A DNA stretch of 64,000 nucleotides from Tsukamurella pseudospumae (GTDB lineage Bacteria > Actinomycetota > Actinomycetes > Mycobacteriales > Mycobacteriaceae): contig NZ_LSRE01000016.1 of assembly GCF_001575205.1 (NCBI RefSeq), forward strand, positions 33,874 to 97,873, written 5' to 3'. Position 1 is the first letter of the stretch; the number at the start of each line of letters is the position of its first letter. Of this stretch, positions 37,160 through 46,889 are shown in pieces. A model generated the notes under the pieces. It searched no databases and was not told where the DNA came from. It worked only from the letters and a program-made list of their open reading frames with translations. Made by a program: the position numbers and the translations under genes.

Positions 37160-38395
37160 TCAGAGCGCCGGACGGGCCGCCGGACGCCAGCGTGCGACGG
37201 CGGCGCCGAGCGCGACGACGGTCAGCGCCGCCACACCCAGCCCGAGCGCCGGGTAGGTCCACGCCGAGACGACCGCGCCGGATGCGAGACCACCACCGGC
37301 GCCGGCGAGCGCGATGAGCACGTCCACCTTGCCCTGCACCCGCGCCCGGTCGCCCAGCTCCGTGCCGTCGACCACCAGCGCGGTTCCGGCCACCAGCCCG
37401 AAGTTCCAGCCGACCCCGAGCAGGACCAGGGCAACGATGTTCGCCCACAGCGAGTCCCCCGGCCCGACCGCGGCGAGCAGCCCCGCCGCCGCCAGGACGA
37501 CCCCCGAAGCGACGACCATCGGCATCCGCCCGACCCGGTCGACGAGCACGCCCGTGATGGGCGAGGGCAGGTACATGCCCGCGATGTGCAGGCCGATCAC
37601 CATGCCCACGGCGCCCAGACCGTGATGATGGGCCTGCATGTGCACCGGGGTCATCGTCATCACCGCAGTCATCCCGATCTGGGTCACGACCATCACCGCC
37701 GCGCCGAGGTACGCCGCGCTCCGCACCCCGGTGTGCTGCCCGCCGGCGACGGGCTCGTGGCCCGCGCCGAGTTCGCGGGCCAGCAGCAGAGGATCCGGCC
37801 GCAACAGGAGGAACAGAACCGCACCCGCCGCCGCGTAGGCGACCGCGGCGAGCAGGAACGGGCCCGCGAGCGCGGGAAGCCCCAGCGAGCGCGCGAGCTC
37901 CCCGAGCGGCGTGACCAGATTCGGCCCGGCGACGGCGCCGACGGTGGTCGACACGAGCGCCAGGCTGACCGCGGTCGCCCGCGTGGCCGGGGACGCGAGA
38001 TCGGTCCCGGCGTAGCGGGCCTGCAGATTCGTCGCCGTGCCGGCGCCGTAGACCAGGAACGACGCGAAGAGCAGCGGGACGCTGCCGATCGCCGCGGCGA
38101 GGACGACCCCGGACGCGCCGACCGCGCCGGCGGCGAAGCCCGCCGCGAGCCCGACCCGCCGCCCGGCGCGCTGGCTGATCCGGCCCACCAGGTACGCCGT
38201 GAACGCCGAACCGAAGGTGAACATCGCGATGGGCAGGCCCGTCAGGGCCTCCGAACCGAGCATCTCCTGCGCGAGCAGCGCGCCGACGGTGATCCCCGCG
38301 GCCAGTCCCGCCCCGCCGAGCACCTGCCCGGCCATGACTACTGCCAGGGTGCGGCGCTGCACCCGCCGGCGGGTCTCTTCGATCTTGTCGTCCAC
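37160..38395 (-). CDS. MFS transporter
   Basis: About 411 residues from GTG 38395, with 12 hydrophobic segments. The motif-A-like loop GRISQRAGRRVGLAAG lies between spans 2 and 3, with a matching VDRVGRMPMVV in the second half. A His-rich TPVHMQAHHHGLGAVG loop is notable. The frame is open upstream to ATG 38461, but that codon lies inside the vapB operator; GTG 38413 is another option. Substrate unknown; drug or metabolite efflux is the usual role. Confidence 0.82.
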   Translation of the reverse strand: MDDKIEETRRRVQRRTLAVVMAGQVLGGAGLAAGITVGALLAQEMLGSEALTGLPIAMFTFGSAFTAYLVGRISQRAGRRVGLAAGFAAGAVGASGVVLAAAIGSVPLLFASFLVYGAGTATNLQARYAGTDLASPATRATAVSLALVSTTVGAVAGPNLVTPLGELARSLGLPALAGPFLLAAVAYAAAGAVLFLLLRPDPLLLARELGAGHEPVAGGQHTGVRSAAYLGAAVMVVTQIGMTAVMTMTPVHMQAHHHGLGAVGMVIGLHIAGMYLPSPITGVLVDRVGRMPMVVASGVVLAAAGLLAAVGPGDSLWANIVALVLLGVGWNFGLVAGTALVVDGTELGDRARVQGKVDVLIALAGAGGGLASGAVVSAWTYPALGLGVAALTVVALGAAVARWRPAARPAL

Positions 38396-38444
38396 GCGAT
38401 CATCATCGTCCACCGCGATCAGCCCGTCGATCAGGCCGGGAATC

Positions 38445-38477
38445 GTGCATGCATTTTGCATGCACCGGCAGTAGAAT
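38445..38477 (+). promoter_or_regulatory. VapBC operator and leaderless promoter
   Basis: GTGCATGCA (38445–38453) and TGCATGCAC (38457–38465) are perfect inverted repeats with a TTT centre. TAGAAT (38472–38477) ends 6 nt before vapB ATG 38484. The palindrome covers the expected −35 region, an arrangement suited to autorepression. Confidence 0.72.
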
Positions 38478-38483
38478 CACGGC

Positions 38484-38717
38484 ATGACCACCATCACCAT
38501 CCGCAACGTCCCGGAGGAGACCCGGAACGAACTGGCCGCACGCGCGGCGCGCAGGGGTCAGTCCCTCCAGGAGTACATGCTGCGGCTGGCGGACGAAACC
38601 GCGAGTCGGCCCGACGTGGACGAATTGGTCGCGGAGATCCGTGCGAGCAAGCGCCACATGCGTTCCACAGTCACGACAGAGTCGATTCTCGCTGATCGAG
38701 ACGCTGACCGTCGATGA
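38484..38717 (+). CDS. vapB: VapB/FitA-type ribbon-helix-helix antitoxin
   Basis: 77 residues. MTTITIRNVPEETRNELAAR and RRGQSLQEYMLRLADE form the ribbon-helix-helix DNA-binding unit typical of FitA/VapB. The basic C-terminus ([22 protein letters not shown]) would bind the toxin. The stop overlaps vapC as ATGA. Confidence 0.92.
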   Translation: MTTITIRNVPEETRNELAARAARRGQSLQEYMLRLADETASRPDVDELVAEIRASKRHMRSTVTTESILADRDADRR

Positions 38718-39118
38718 CGCAGGTCCTGGATTCGTCCGTGGTCGTCGCGGCATTCATCGACCTCGGGGACGACGGCGACTGGGCGCTGTCGATGCTCGAG
38801 GACGGTCCCATCGTGGCCCCTCAGCTCATGCCCTTCGAAGCGGCGAACATCATCCGAAGGACTCTCTCCCGAGGCGAGATCGATGAGGTCACCGCGAGAC
38901 AGGCCCTCGGTCGGCTGCACCGACTGGCCGTGACGACCTACGTATCCTTCGCAGCTGTTGCCGACCGCGCATGGGAGTTACGCGCGAACGTCACGACCTA
39001 CGACGCCTCCTACGTCGCCGTCGCCGAGGCGTTCGACTGCCGCCTGGCCACCCTCGACCACCGACTCGCCCGCGCCACGGGGCCGCGGTGCGAGATCGTG
39101 ACCCCGACGGGCCGGTAA
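38714..39118 (+). CDS. vapC: VapC PIN-domain toxin
   Basis: 134 residues. Acidic residues of the PIN active site are in [11 protein letters not shown] (Asp6), [11 protein letters not shown] (Glu), [13 protein letters not shown] (Asp) and [11 protein letters not shown] (Asp). A Mg-dependent endoribonuclease by family. It ends 9 bp before dinG, at the right boundary of the accessory region. Confidence 0.93.
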   Translation: MTQVLDSSVVVAAFIDLGDDGDWALSMLEDGPIVAPQLMPFEAANIIRRTLSRGEIDEVTARQALGRLHRLAVTTYVSFAAVADRAWELRANVTTYDASYVAVAEAFDCRLATLDHRLARATGPRCEIVTPTGR

Positions 39119-39127
39119 GCTCTCCGG

Positions 39128-41170
39128 GTGACCGAACCGCCGATCGTGCCGAAACTGCTGGACATCGCGGTCACCGCACTCGGCGGCAGCAAGCGCGACG
39201 GACAGGTGCGGATGGCCGCGGCCGTCGCCCACTCCCTCGACACCGGAGAGCACCTCGCGGTCCAGGCCGGCACCGGCACCGGCAAGTCACTGGCCTACCT
39301 CGTGCCCTCGATCCGGCACGCCGTCACCTCCGGCAAGACGGTCGTCGTGAGCACCGCGACCATCGCCCTGCAGCAGCAGCTGGTGGATCGCGACCTGCCG
39401 CGCCTGGCCAAGGCACTGAAGAAGGACCTCGGCCGCGAGCCCGAGTTCGCGATCCTCAAGGGACGCGGGAACTACCTGTGCCTCAACAAGTTGCACAGCT
39501 CCGTGGCCTCCGAGCCGGACAGCGAGGAACTCTTCGATCCGTTCGCCGCCTCGCGCCTGGGGCGCGAGATGAAACGCCTGCGGGAGTGGAGCAGCGACAC
39601 CGAGACCGGCGACCGCGACGAGCTGACCCCCGCCGTCGGCGACCAGTCCTGGCGCCTGGTCAGCGTCGGCGCGCGGGAGTGCCTGGGCGCCACCAACTGC
39701 ACCTACGGCCAGGACTGCTTCGCCGAGGCCGCGCGCAAGAAGACGGGCCAGGTCGACGTCGTGGTCACCAACCACGCCCTCCTCGCCATCGACGCGATGA
39801 CCGAGGTCAAGGTGCTGCCGGACCACGACGCCGTCGTCGTCGACGAGGCGCACGAGCTGGTGGATCGGGTCACCTCCGTCGCCACCGCGGAGCTCACGGG
39901 CAGCGTGGTCGCCGCCGCCGCGCGTCGTGCGGGCAAGCTCGTCGAGGAGGAGATCGCCGACGCCCTGGTCGCCGCCTCCGAGGGGCTCACCCAACTGTTG
40001 GACGCGTCCGGCACGCGCCGCTGGCTCGGCCTGCCCGACGGTGCCGGGCCCGCTCTGGCATCCGTCCGCGACGCCGCGTGGGCCGTCCGGACGGCCGTCG
40101 GCCCCGCCCGCGGAGCCAACCTCGACTCGGACGCCGCGGCCGCGCGCAGCGCCGCACTCACGGCCCTCGACGATGTGCACGACACCGCCGTCCGCGTCCT
40201 CACCGCGTTCGACGAGCCCGACGAGGCGAAGCGCCGCGACGTGGTCTGGACCTCCGACGTCCCGGTCCGCGGCGGCGGCTTCCGCCGGACGCTGTACGTG
40301 GCGCCGCTGTCCGTGGGCGGGCTGCTGCGCACCCGCCTGTTCGGCGAATCGACCGTGGTGCTGACGTCGGCGACCCTCGCCGTCGGCGGCGCCTTCGACA
40401 CGGTCGCCGGATCGTGGGGCCTCCCCCGCGCGGGTGGTGGGGACGCCCCGGAACCGGACCGCGATCCCGCGCTGGCCACGGGGAAGAAGCCCGACGCGAA
40501 GATCGAATGGAGCCACCTCGACGTGGGCTCGCCCTTCGACTACCCGCGGTCGGGCATCCTCTACGTGGCCACGAAGCTGCCGCCTCCCGGCCGCGACGGC
40601 ACCAACCCCGCCGTCCTCGACGAGATCGAGACGCTGATCAAGGCCGCCGGCGGCCGGACCCTGGGACTGTTCAGCTCCACCCGCGCGGCCAAGGCCGCCG
40701 CCGAGGCGCTGCGCGAGCGGATCGACACGCCGATCCTGTGCCAGGGCGAGGGCAACACCGGCCAGCTCGTGCGCGACTTCGCCGCCGACCCGTCGACCTC
40801 GCTGTTCGGCACCCTGAGCCTGTGGCAGGGCGTCGACGTGCCCGGGCCGTCACTGTCGCTGGTGCTCATCGACCGGATCCCCTTCCCCCGCCCCGACGAC
40901 CCCCTGCTCACGGCCCGGCAGCGCGCCGTCGAGTCGCGCGGCGGCAACGGCTTCATGGCGGTCGCGGCGACCCACGCCGCCCTCCTACTGGCGCAGGGAG
41001 TGGGCCGGCTGCTGCGCTCGACGGACGACAAGGGCGTCGTCGCCGTGCTGGACTCCCGGCTCGCGACGGCGCGCTACGGCGGCTTCCTCCGCGCCTCGCT
41101 GCCGCCGTTCTGGGAGACCGCGGACCGGGCCGTCGCGGTAGCGGCGCTCCAGCGTCTCTCCCAGTCCTGA
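39128..41170 (+). CDS. dinG: DinG-family ATP-dependent helicase
   Basis: 680 residues, XPD/DinG family. Walker A is AGTGTGKS, Walker B is VDEAHEL (DEAH). Four cysteines between them ([24 protein letters not shown]) are placed as the 4Fe-4S cluster of this family. C-terminal motifs [31 protein letters not shown] and QGVGRLLRS are intact. It unwinds structured DNA in repair. GTG 39128 has TAAGCT 6 nt upstream (leaderless). Counterpart of M. tuberculosis Rv1329c. Confidence 0.93.
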   Translation: MTEPPIVPKLLDIAVTALGGSKRDGQVRMAAAVAHSLDTGEHLAVQAGTGTGKSLAYLVPSIRHAVTSGKTVVVSTATIALQQQLVDRDLPRLAKALKKDLGREPEFAILKGRGNYLCLNKLHSSVASEPDSEELFDPFAASRLGREMKRLREWSSDTETGDRDELTPAVGDQSWRLVSVGARECLGATNCTYGQDCFAEAARKKTGQVDVVVTNHALLAIDAMTEVKVLPDHDAVVVDEAHELVDRVTSVATAELTGSVVAAAARRAGKLVEEEIADALVAASEGLTQLLDASGTRRWLGLPDGAGPALASVRDAAWAVRTAVGPARGANLDSDAAAARSAALTALDDVHDTAVRVLTAFDEPDEAKRRDVVWTSDVPVRGGGFRRTLYVAPLSVGGLLRTRLFGESTVVLTSATLAVGGAFDTVAGSWGLPRAGGGDAPEPDRDPALATGKKPDAKIEWSHLDVGSPFDYPRSGILYVATKLPPPGRDGTNPAVLDEIETLIKAAGGRTLGLFSSTRAAKAAAEALRERIDTPILCQGEGNTGQLVRDFAADPSTSLFGTLSLWQGVDVPGPSLSLVLIDRIPFPRPDDPLLTARQRAVESRGGNGFMAVAATHAALLLAQGVGRLLRSTDDKGVVAVLDSRLATARYGGFLRASLPPFWETADRAVAVAALQRLSQS

Positions 41171-41276
41171 CCACGTTTTCCGGACCCGTCCGGGCACAAC
41201 CGGAAACGCCCGCAGACGGCGCGGCGCCGGGCCCGCACGAGCCGGGAGTACTCGCCCGTAAACCGGCCGCGTCGAC

Positions 41277-41282
41277 TACCGT
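41277..41282 (+). promoter_or_regulatory. −10 element (TACCGT) of glgE
   Basis: TACCGT ends 7 nt before GTG 41290 with no Shine–Dalgarno between, consistent with a leaderless glgE mRNA. It also fixes the start within a longer open frame. Confidence 0.55.
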
Positions 41283-41289
41283 TGGCCCG

Positions 41290-43290
41290 GTGACAGGGCG
41301 CATCGGCATCGACGACATCGAACCCGTGGTGTCGTGCGGGCAATACCCCAGTAAGGCGGTCGTCGGCGAGGTCGTGCCGGTGTCCGCGACCGTGTGGCGC
41401 GAGGGCCACGACGCCGTGGCGGCGTCCGTCGTCGTGACGGGGCCCGACGGTTCCTCCACCTACATCCGCATGTCGCCGGCCGCCGAGCCCGACGTGTTCC
41501 ACGCGCTGTTCCGGCCGGACCTCACGGGCTACTGGTCGCTACGCATCGAGGGATGGTCCGACCCGGCCACCACCTGGCGCAGCGCGGTGCAGAAGAAGCT
41601 CGCCGCGGGCCAGGGCCCGGCGGAGCTCGCGAACGACCTCGAGCTCGGTGCCCGCCTTCTGGAGCGCGCCGCGGGCGGCGTGCCCGACGGTGACCGGGCC
41701 TCCGTCCGCGCCGCCGCCGCAGCCCTGCGCGACGGCGACCGCAGCCTGGTCGAACGGACCGGCGCCGCACTGCATCCCGACATCACCCGGCTCCTGCAGC
41801 AGTACCCGGTGCGCGACCTGATCACCAAATCGCGGACGTACCGCGTGTGGGTGGACCGCACCCGCGCGCTGTTCGGGTCCTGGTACGAGTTGTTCCCGCG
41901 GTCCACGGGCGGCTGGGACCACGAGGGCAAGCCGGTGCACGGCACCTTCCACACCGCTGCGGAGGACCTGCCGCGCGTGGCGGAGATGGGCTTCGACATC
42001 GTGTACCTCCCGCCGATCCATCCGATCGGCGAGGTGAATCGCAAGGGACGCAACAACACCCTGACGCCGGAGGAGCACGACGTCGGCGTGCCGTGGGCGA
42101 TCGGCTCGGCCGCCGGCGGGCACGACGCGGTGCATCCCGAACTCGGCACGCTGGAGGACTTCGACTACTTCACGCAGCGCGCCCGCGACCTCGGCATGGA
42201 GGTGGCGCTCGATCTGGCCTTCCAGGCGGCACCGGATCACCCGTGGGCGCGAGAGCATCCGGAGTGGTTCACGGTTCTGCCCGACGGCACGATCGCGTAC
42301 GCCGAGAACCCGCCGAAGAAGTACCAGGACATCTACCCGATCAACTTCGACGAGGACCGCACCGGCATCTACCGGGAGCTGTTGCGCGTCACCCTGTTCT
42401 GGGTGCAGCGCGGCATCGAGATCTTCCGGGTGGACAACCCGCACACCAAGCCGCCGGACTTCTGGCACTGGCTCATCGCCGAGGTGAAGAAGGTCAACCC
42501 GGACGTCCTGTTCCTGGCCGAGGCGTTCACCCGCCCGGCACGGATGTACGGCCTGGGCAAGCTGGGCTTCACGCAGAGCTACACCTATTTCACGTGGCGC
42601 ACGGCGAAGTGGGAGCTCGAGGAGTTCGCGCGCGAGCACGCCGCGAACGCCGACATCTGCCGCCCCAACCTCTGGGTGAACACGCCGGACATCCTGCACG
42701 AGAGCCTGCAGCACGGCGGGCCCGGCATGTTCGCCATCCGCGCGACACTCGCCGGCACCCTCTCCCCCAGCTGGGGCATGTACTCGGGATACGAGCTCTA
42801 CGAGCACGTCCCGGTCCGCGAGGGCAGCGAGGAGTACCTCGACTCGGAGAAGTACGAGCTCCGCCCGCGCGACTACAAGGCGGCGCAGAGCCGCGGGGAG
42901 TCGTTGGAACCGTGGATCACCCGGCTCAACGACATCCGGCGCCGGCACCCCGCGCTGCAGCAGCTGCGGAACCTGCACTTCCACGCGGTCGACAACGACG
43001 CGCTGATCGCCTACAGCAAGCACGATCCGAACACCGGCGACCTCGTCCTGATGGTGGTGAACCTCAACCCCTTCGGCGCCGAGGCCGGCAACGTGTGGCT
43101 GGACCTGCCCGCGCTGGGGATGGACTGGCACGAGCGGTTCCCCGTGCGCGACGAGGTGTCGGGCGAGGTCTACCACTGGGGCCAGGCCAATTTCGTACGG
43201 CTGGAGCCCTGGCGCAATGTCGCGCACATCCTGGTGCTGCCCCCACTGAGCCCGCAGCACCGTCGCGACCTGTCCTACCGGGAGGCATGA
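41290..43290 (+). CDS. glgE: Maltosyltransferase GlgE (alpha-1,4-glucan:maltose-1-phosphate maltosyltransferase)
   Basis: 666 residues from GTG 41290. GH13_3 enzyme adding maltose-1-phosphate units to alpha-glucan. The nucleophile Asp382 is in [14 protein letters not shown] and the acid/base Glu411 in [29 protein letters not shown] and [18 protein letters not shown] are diagnostic for GlgE over other GH13 enzymes. N-terminal beta-sandwich and helical domains precede the barrel. The stop overlaps glgB. GlgE–GlgB make glycogen or capsular glucan and are essential in M. tuberculosis through toxicity of the substrate. Confidence 0.96.
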   Translation: MTGRIGIDDIEPVVSCGQYPSKAVVGEVVPVSATVWREGHDAVAASVVVTGPDGSSTYIRMSPAAEPDVFHALFRPDLTGYWSLRIEGWSDPATTWRSAVQKKLAAGQGPAELANDLELGARLLERAAGGVPDGDRASVRAAAAALRDGDRSLVERTGAALHPDITRLLQQYPVRDLITKSRTYRVWVDRTRALFGSWYELFPRSTGGWDHEGKPVHGTFHTAAEDLPRVAEMGFDIVYLPPIHPIGEVNRKGRNNTLTPEEHDVGVPWAIGSAAGGHDAVHPELGTLEDFDYFTQRARDLGMEVALDLAFQAAPDHPWAREHPEWFTVLPDGTIAYAENPPKKYQDIYPINFDEDRTGIYRELLRVTLFWVQRGIEIFRVDNPHTKPPDFWHWLIAEVKKVNPDVLFLAEAFTRPARMYGLGKLGFTQSYTYFTWRTAKWELEEFAREHAANADICRPNLWVNTPDILHESLQHGGPGMFAIRATLAGTLSPSWGMYSGYELYEHVPVREGSEEYLDSEKYELRPRDYKAAQSRGESLEPWITRLNDIRRRHPALQQLRNLHFHAVDNDALIAYSKHDPNTGDLVLMVVNLNPFGAEAGNVWLDLPALGMDWHERFPVRDEVSGEVYHWGQANFVRLEPWRNVAHILVLPPLSPQHRRDLSYREA

Positions 43291-45509
43291 TGAGCGAGAA
43301 CCCCGTCGGCCCCAGTTCGGCCGCGGCGGCCGTCGACCCCGACACCGCCGCACGCCTGCTGTCCGGCACCTACCACGATCCCCACGCGATCCTGGGCGCG
43401 CACCCGACGCCCCGTGGCACGGTGCTGCGGGCGCTCAAGCCCGGGGCCACCGCGGTGGCGGCGGTGATCGGCGGCGAGCACTACCCGATGGCCCGGATCC
43501 AGGGCTCGCTGTGGGGCACCGAGGTCCCCATCTCCGACCCGGCCGACTACCGGTACGAGGTGCTCTACCCCACGGGCAGCGCGATCGTCGCGGACGGCTA
43601 CCGGTTCCTGCCCACCATCGGCGAGCTGGATCAACACCTGATCGCCGAGGGACGGCACGAGCGGCTGTGGGACGTGCTCGGCGCGCACGTGCGCAGCTAC
43701 ACCACGCCCGACGGCGAGGTCAGCGGCACCTCCTTCGCCGTGTGGGCGCCGAATGCACGCGGCGTCACGGTGATCGGTGACTTCGAGTACTGGTCCGGCG
43801 AGTCCTTCCCGATGCGCACACTCGGCTCGTCGGGCGTCTGGGAGGTCTTCGTTCCGGGCGTCGCCGACGGTGCCGCCTACAAGTTCCGGATCTTCACCGA
43901 GGGCGGCCCCGTCGAGAAGGCCGACCCGATGGCGCGCCGCACCGAGGTGCCCCCGGCCACGGCGTCGATCGTCACGGAGAGCCATCACACGTGGCGCGAC
44001 GGCGCCTGGATCGCCGAGCGCGCCAAGCAGATCCCCACCGACCGGCCGATGAGCACGTACGAGGTGCACCTCGGCTCGTGGCGGCAGGGTCTGAGCTACC
44101 TCGACCTGGCGAACGAGCTGGCCGACTACGTGACCGAGACCGGCTTCACGCACATCGAGCTGCTGCCGGTGGCCGAGCACCCGTTCGGCGGATCGTGGGG
44201 CTACCAGGTCACCTCGTACTTCGCGCCGACCTCGCGGTTCGGCACGCCCGACGAGTTCCGCGAGTTCGTGGACGTGATGCACGCCCGCGGCATCGGCGTG
44301 ATCATGGATTGGGTACCCGCCCACTTCCCCAAGGACGCCTGGGCGCTCGCCCGGTTCGACGGCAAGCCGCTCTACGAGCACGGCGACCCGCAGCGCGGCG
44401 AGCAGCTGGACTGGGGCACCTACGTCTTCGACTTCGGTCGCCGCGAGGTGCGGAACTTCCTGGTGGCCAACGCCCTCTACTGGTTCGACGAGTTCCACGT
44501 CGACGGTCTGCGCGTGGACGCCGTGGCGTCGATGCTGTACCTCGACTACTCCCGCCCCGAGGGCGGCTGGACGCCGAACGTGTACGGCGGCCGCGAGAAC
44601 CTCGAGGCGGTGGAGTTCCTGCAGGAGATGAACGCCACCGTCCACAAGCTGTTCCCGGGCGTGGTCACCGTGGCCGAGGAGTCCACGAGCTGGCCCGGCG
44701 TCACCCGCCCGACGAACCTCGGCGGCCTCGGCTTCACCATGAAGTGGAACATGGGCTGGATGCACGACACCCTGGGCTACCTGGGGCGCGACCAGGTGCA
44801 CCGCAACTTCCACCACCACGAGGTCACCTTCTCGCTGATGTACGCGTGGAGCGAGAACTTCGTGCTCCCCATCAGTCACGACGAGGTGGTGCACGGCAAG
44901 GGCACGCTGTGGACCCGCATGCCGGGCGACGCCCACACCAAGGCGTCCGGGGTCCGCGCCCTGCTCGCGTACATGTGGGGCCACCCGGGCAAGCAGTTGC
45001 TGTTCATGGGCCAGGAGTTCGGGCAGGTCCGGGAATGGTCCGAGGAGCGCTCGCTGGACTGGGACAGCCTCGACGGCTGGGAGGGCGAGCTGCACGCCGG
45101 GATCCAGTCGCTCACGCGGGATCTCAACGCGGCGTACCGCTCCCACCCCGCGCTGTGGAGCCAGGACACCACCCCGTCGGGCTACGAGTGGGTGGATGCG
45201 AACGATTCGCAGAACAACGTCCTGAGCTTCCTGCGCTGGGGCAGCGACGGTTCCGTGGTGCTGTGCCTGTACAACTTCTCCGGGCAGACGCACGAGCGCT
45301 ACCGCGTGGGCGTCCCCTTCGCCGGCTCGTGGCGCGAGATCCTCAACACCGATTCCTCCGCGTACGAGGGCACCGGCGCGGGCAACATGGGCGGCGTGAC
45401 CGCGGAGTCCCGCTCCTGGCACGGCCGGGAGGCCTCCGTCGAGGTCGTGCTCGGCCCGAACTCGGCGGTGTGGCTCACGTTCGACGGGGAATCGGCAGCC
45501 GTCGAGTGA
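43290..45509 (+). CDS. glgB: 1,4-alpha-glucan branching enzyme
   Basis: 739 residues from ATG 43290; ATG 43287 directly before it is in frame but leaves only 1 nt after GGGAGG. Two N-terminal CBM48-type modules are followed by the GH13 barrel with nucleophile Asp410 ([10 protein letters not shown]) and acid/base Glu463 ([11 protein letters not shown]), and [13 protein letters not shown]. It introduces alpha-1,6 branches into the polymer built by GlgE. Overlaps glgE at the start and the MBL gene at the end (TGATG), so the three are one operon. Confidence 0.96.
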   Translation: MSENPVGPSSAAAAVDPDTAARLLSGTYHDPHAILGAHPTPRGTVLRALKPGATAVAAVIGGEHYPMARIQGSLWGTEVPISDPADYRYEVLYPTGSAIVADGYRFLPTIGELDQHLIAEGRHERLWDVLGAHVRSYTTPDGEVSGTSFAVWAPNARGVTVIGDFEYWSGESFPMRTLGSSGVWEVFVPGVADGAAYKFRIFTEGGPVEKADPMARRTEVPPATASIVTESHHTWRDGAWIAERAKQIPTDRPMSTYEVHLGSWRQGLSYLDLANELADYVTETGFTHIELLPVAEHPFGGSWGYQVTSYFAPTSRFGTPDEFREFVDVMHARGIGVIMDWVPAHFPKDAWALARFDGKPLYEHGDPQRGEQLDWGTYVFDFGRREVRNFLVANALYWFDEFHVDGLRVDAVASMLYLDYSRPEGGWTPNVYGGRENLEAVEFLQEMNATVHKLFPGVVTVAEESTSWPGVTRPTNLGGLGFTMKWNMGWMHDTLGYLGRDQVHRNFHHHEVTFSLMYAWSENFVLPISHDEVVHGKGTLWTRMPGDAHTKASGVRALLAYMWGHPGKQLLFMGQEFGQVREWSEERSLDWDSLDGWEGELHAGIQSLTRDLNAAYRSHPALWSQDTTPSGYEWVDANDSQNNVLSFLRWGSDGSVVLCLYNFSGQTHERYRVGVPFAGSWREILNTDSSAYEGTGAGNMGGVTAESRSWHGREASVEVVLGPNSAVWLTFDGESAAVE

Positions 45510-46249
45510 TGCGCGAGCTCGCGCAGGGCGTGTGGTTCGGGTCCGGGACGCACGTCAACTTCCTCGCCCTCGTCGACGGTGCCGAGGTCACGCTGATCGA
45601 CGCGGGCTGGGCGGGCGACGTGGACCGCGTCGAGGCCGAGCTGGCGTCGATCGGCCGGCGCCCCGAGGACGTCCGCGCGATCCTCGTGACGCACGCCCAC
45701 ATCGACCACGTGGGCGGCGTCGCGAAACTGCACGAGCGCTACGGGACACCGGTTCTCGCACACCCCGACGAGATCGCGCACGCCCGCGGCGAGACGCACG
45801 AGCAGGCCGCGCCGCTCGACCTGCTGCCCATCGCCTGGCGACCGCGCACGTTGCGGTGGATGGCCGATGTCGCGCGCGTCGGCGTACTCGGCCACGTCGA
45901 GATGCCCTACGCCGAGCCCTTCTCCGTGCCCGAGGCGGGCGCTCCGCTCGACCTGCCCGGTGCACCGGTGCCGATCCCCTGCGCCGGCCACACCTCCGGG
46001 CACACCGCGTTCCTCCTGCCCGGCGGCGTCGTCGCCACGGGCGACGCCCTGGTGACAGGCCATCCGCTGTCGGGTTCGACGGGGCCGCAGCTCCTTCCCG
46101 GCTTCTTCAGCCACGACCTCCCGCGCACCGTCGAAACCCTCGAGGCGATCGCAGCACTGGACGCGGGCGTACTGGCTCCCGGCCACGGCGAGCCGTGGCA
46201 CGGGAGCCCCGCCGAGGCGGTCGCGCAGGCGCGCGTCAGCTGCAGCTGA
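45509..46249 (+). CDS. MBL-fold metallohydrolase
   Basis: 246 residues. VTHAHIDHVGGVAKLHE is the HxHxDH zinc motif; further ligands are in CAGHTSGHTAFLL, TGDALVTG and LAPGHGEPW. General hydrolase of the glyoxalase II/lactonase type; substrate unknown. The ATG overlaps the glgB stop. The 3' end overlaps the convergent lipoprotein gene by 14 bp. Confidence 0.87.
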   Translation: MRELAQGVWFGSGTHVNFLALVDGAEVTLIDAGWAGDVDRVEAELASIGRRPEDVRAILVTHAHIDHVGGVAKLHERYGTPVLAHPDEIAHARGETHEQAAPLDLLPIAWRPRTLRWMADVARVGVLGHVEMPYAEPFSVPEAGAPLDLPGAPVPIPCAGHTSGHTAFLLPGGVVATGDALVTGHPLSGSTGPQLLPGFFSHDLPRTVETLEAIAALDAGVLAPGHGEPWHGSPAEAVAQARVSCS

Positions 46250-46685
46250 CGACGATCTCGAAGGGCTTCTTGACGATCCCCGCCATCGGGTTGCTCAAGC
46301 TGCCGCCCTGCGCCGTGCCGGAGATCGTGTAGCGCTTACCGTCGACCTTGACGGTGGCCTCTCCGACACCCGGACCGACGCCGAGGGCGTTCCCGTCGAC
46401 GGTGAGGGCGACAGTCTCGACGGTGGGCGGGTTTCCGTCCTTGAGGGTGGCGCCGACGCCGCCGGACGTGCCGCCGGCGCCGATGGCGATCCGGTCGCCC
46501 TGCTTGGTGCAGCCCACCTTGCTCAGGTCGACGCCGGTCAGTTCCTTCCCGTCGACCGTGACGGTGGTCTTGGCGTCCGTGCTCGCGGAGTTCGAGTCGG
46601 ACCCCTTGTCGGAGCCGCCGCCGCACGCGACGAGTCCGATCGACGCGAAGACGATCGCAGAGCTGAGGGCGAGGGTGCGATTCAT
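46236..46685 (-). CDS. LpqH-like (19 kDa antigen family) lipoprotein
   Basis: 149 residues. Signal peptide with lipobox LVAC, then a Ser/Gly-rich linker and a beta-rich domain. IAIGAGGTSGGVGATLKDGNPP, KRYTISGTAQG, NPMAGIVKKPFEIVVSCS and the two conserved cysteines match the mycobacterial 19 kDa lipoprotein family closely by eye. ATG 46685 has AAGGAGG upstream. A short inverted repeat, CGGGCG-GAA-CGCCCG, lies at 46716–46730 in its leader or promoter region. LpqH proteins are surface lipoproteins and TLR2 agonists; physiological role unclear. Confidence 0.88.
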   Translation of the reverse strand: MNRTLALSSAIVFASIGLVACGGGSDKGSDSNSASTDAKTTVTVDGKELTGVDLSKVGCTKQGDRIAIGAGGTSGGVGATLKDGNPPTVETVALTVDGNALGVGPGVGEATVKVDGKRYTISGTAQGGSLSNPMAGIVKKPFEIVVSCS

Positions 46686-46889
46686 AGCGGGCCTCCTTAG
46701 GCACGGAACCGAATTCGGGCGGAACGCCCGTGTGGAGGAAAGCACACCTTCGGCGTCGTCGGTCGCGATCCGACGGAGTTTTGCAGAGGCAACTCGCTCC
46801 GCATCGCCGACCACGCGCGCTCTCACCCCGCCGCGATTGGATGCGATCTCACCATTGCGACTTGTCTCGAACGGGTGTACGATTAAGAC

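Noticed and set aside
38971..41289. 5' extension of the glgE frame into dinG and vapC
   Set aside because: The extension is Arg-rich shadow sequence. GlgE homology begins at about 41290, where GTG and a TACCGT element mark the start.
43275..45422. A 715-codon minus-strand frame opposite glgB
   Set aside because: Shadow of a conserved GH13 enzyme; Val/Arg/Gly/His-rich without domains.
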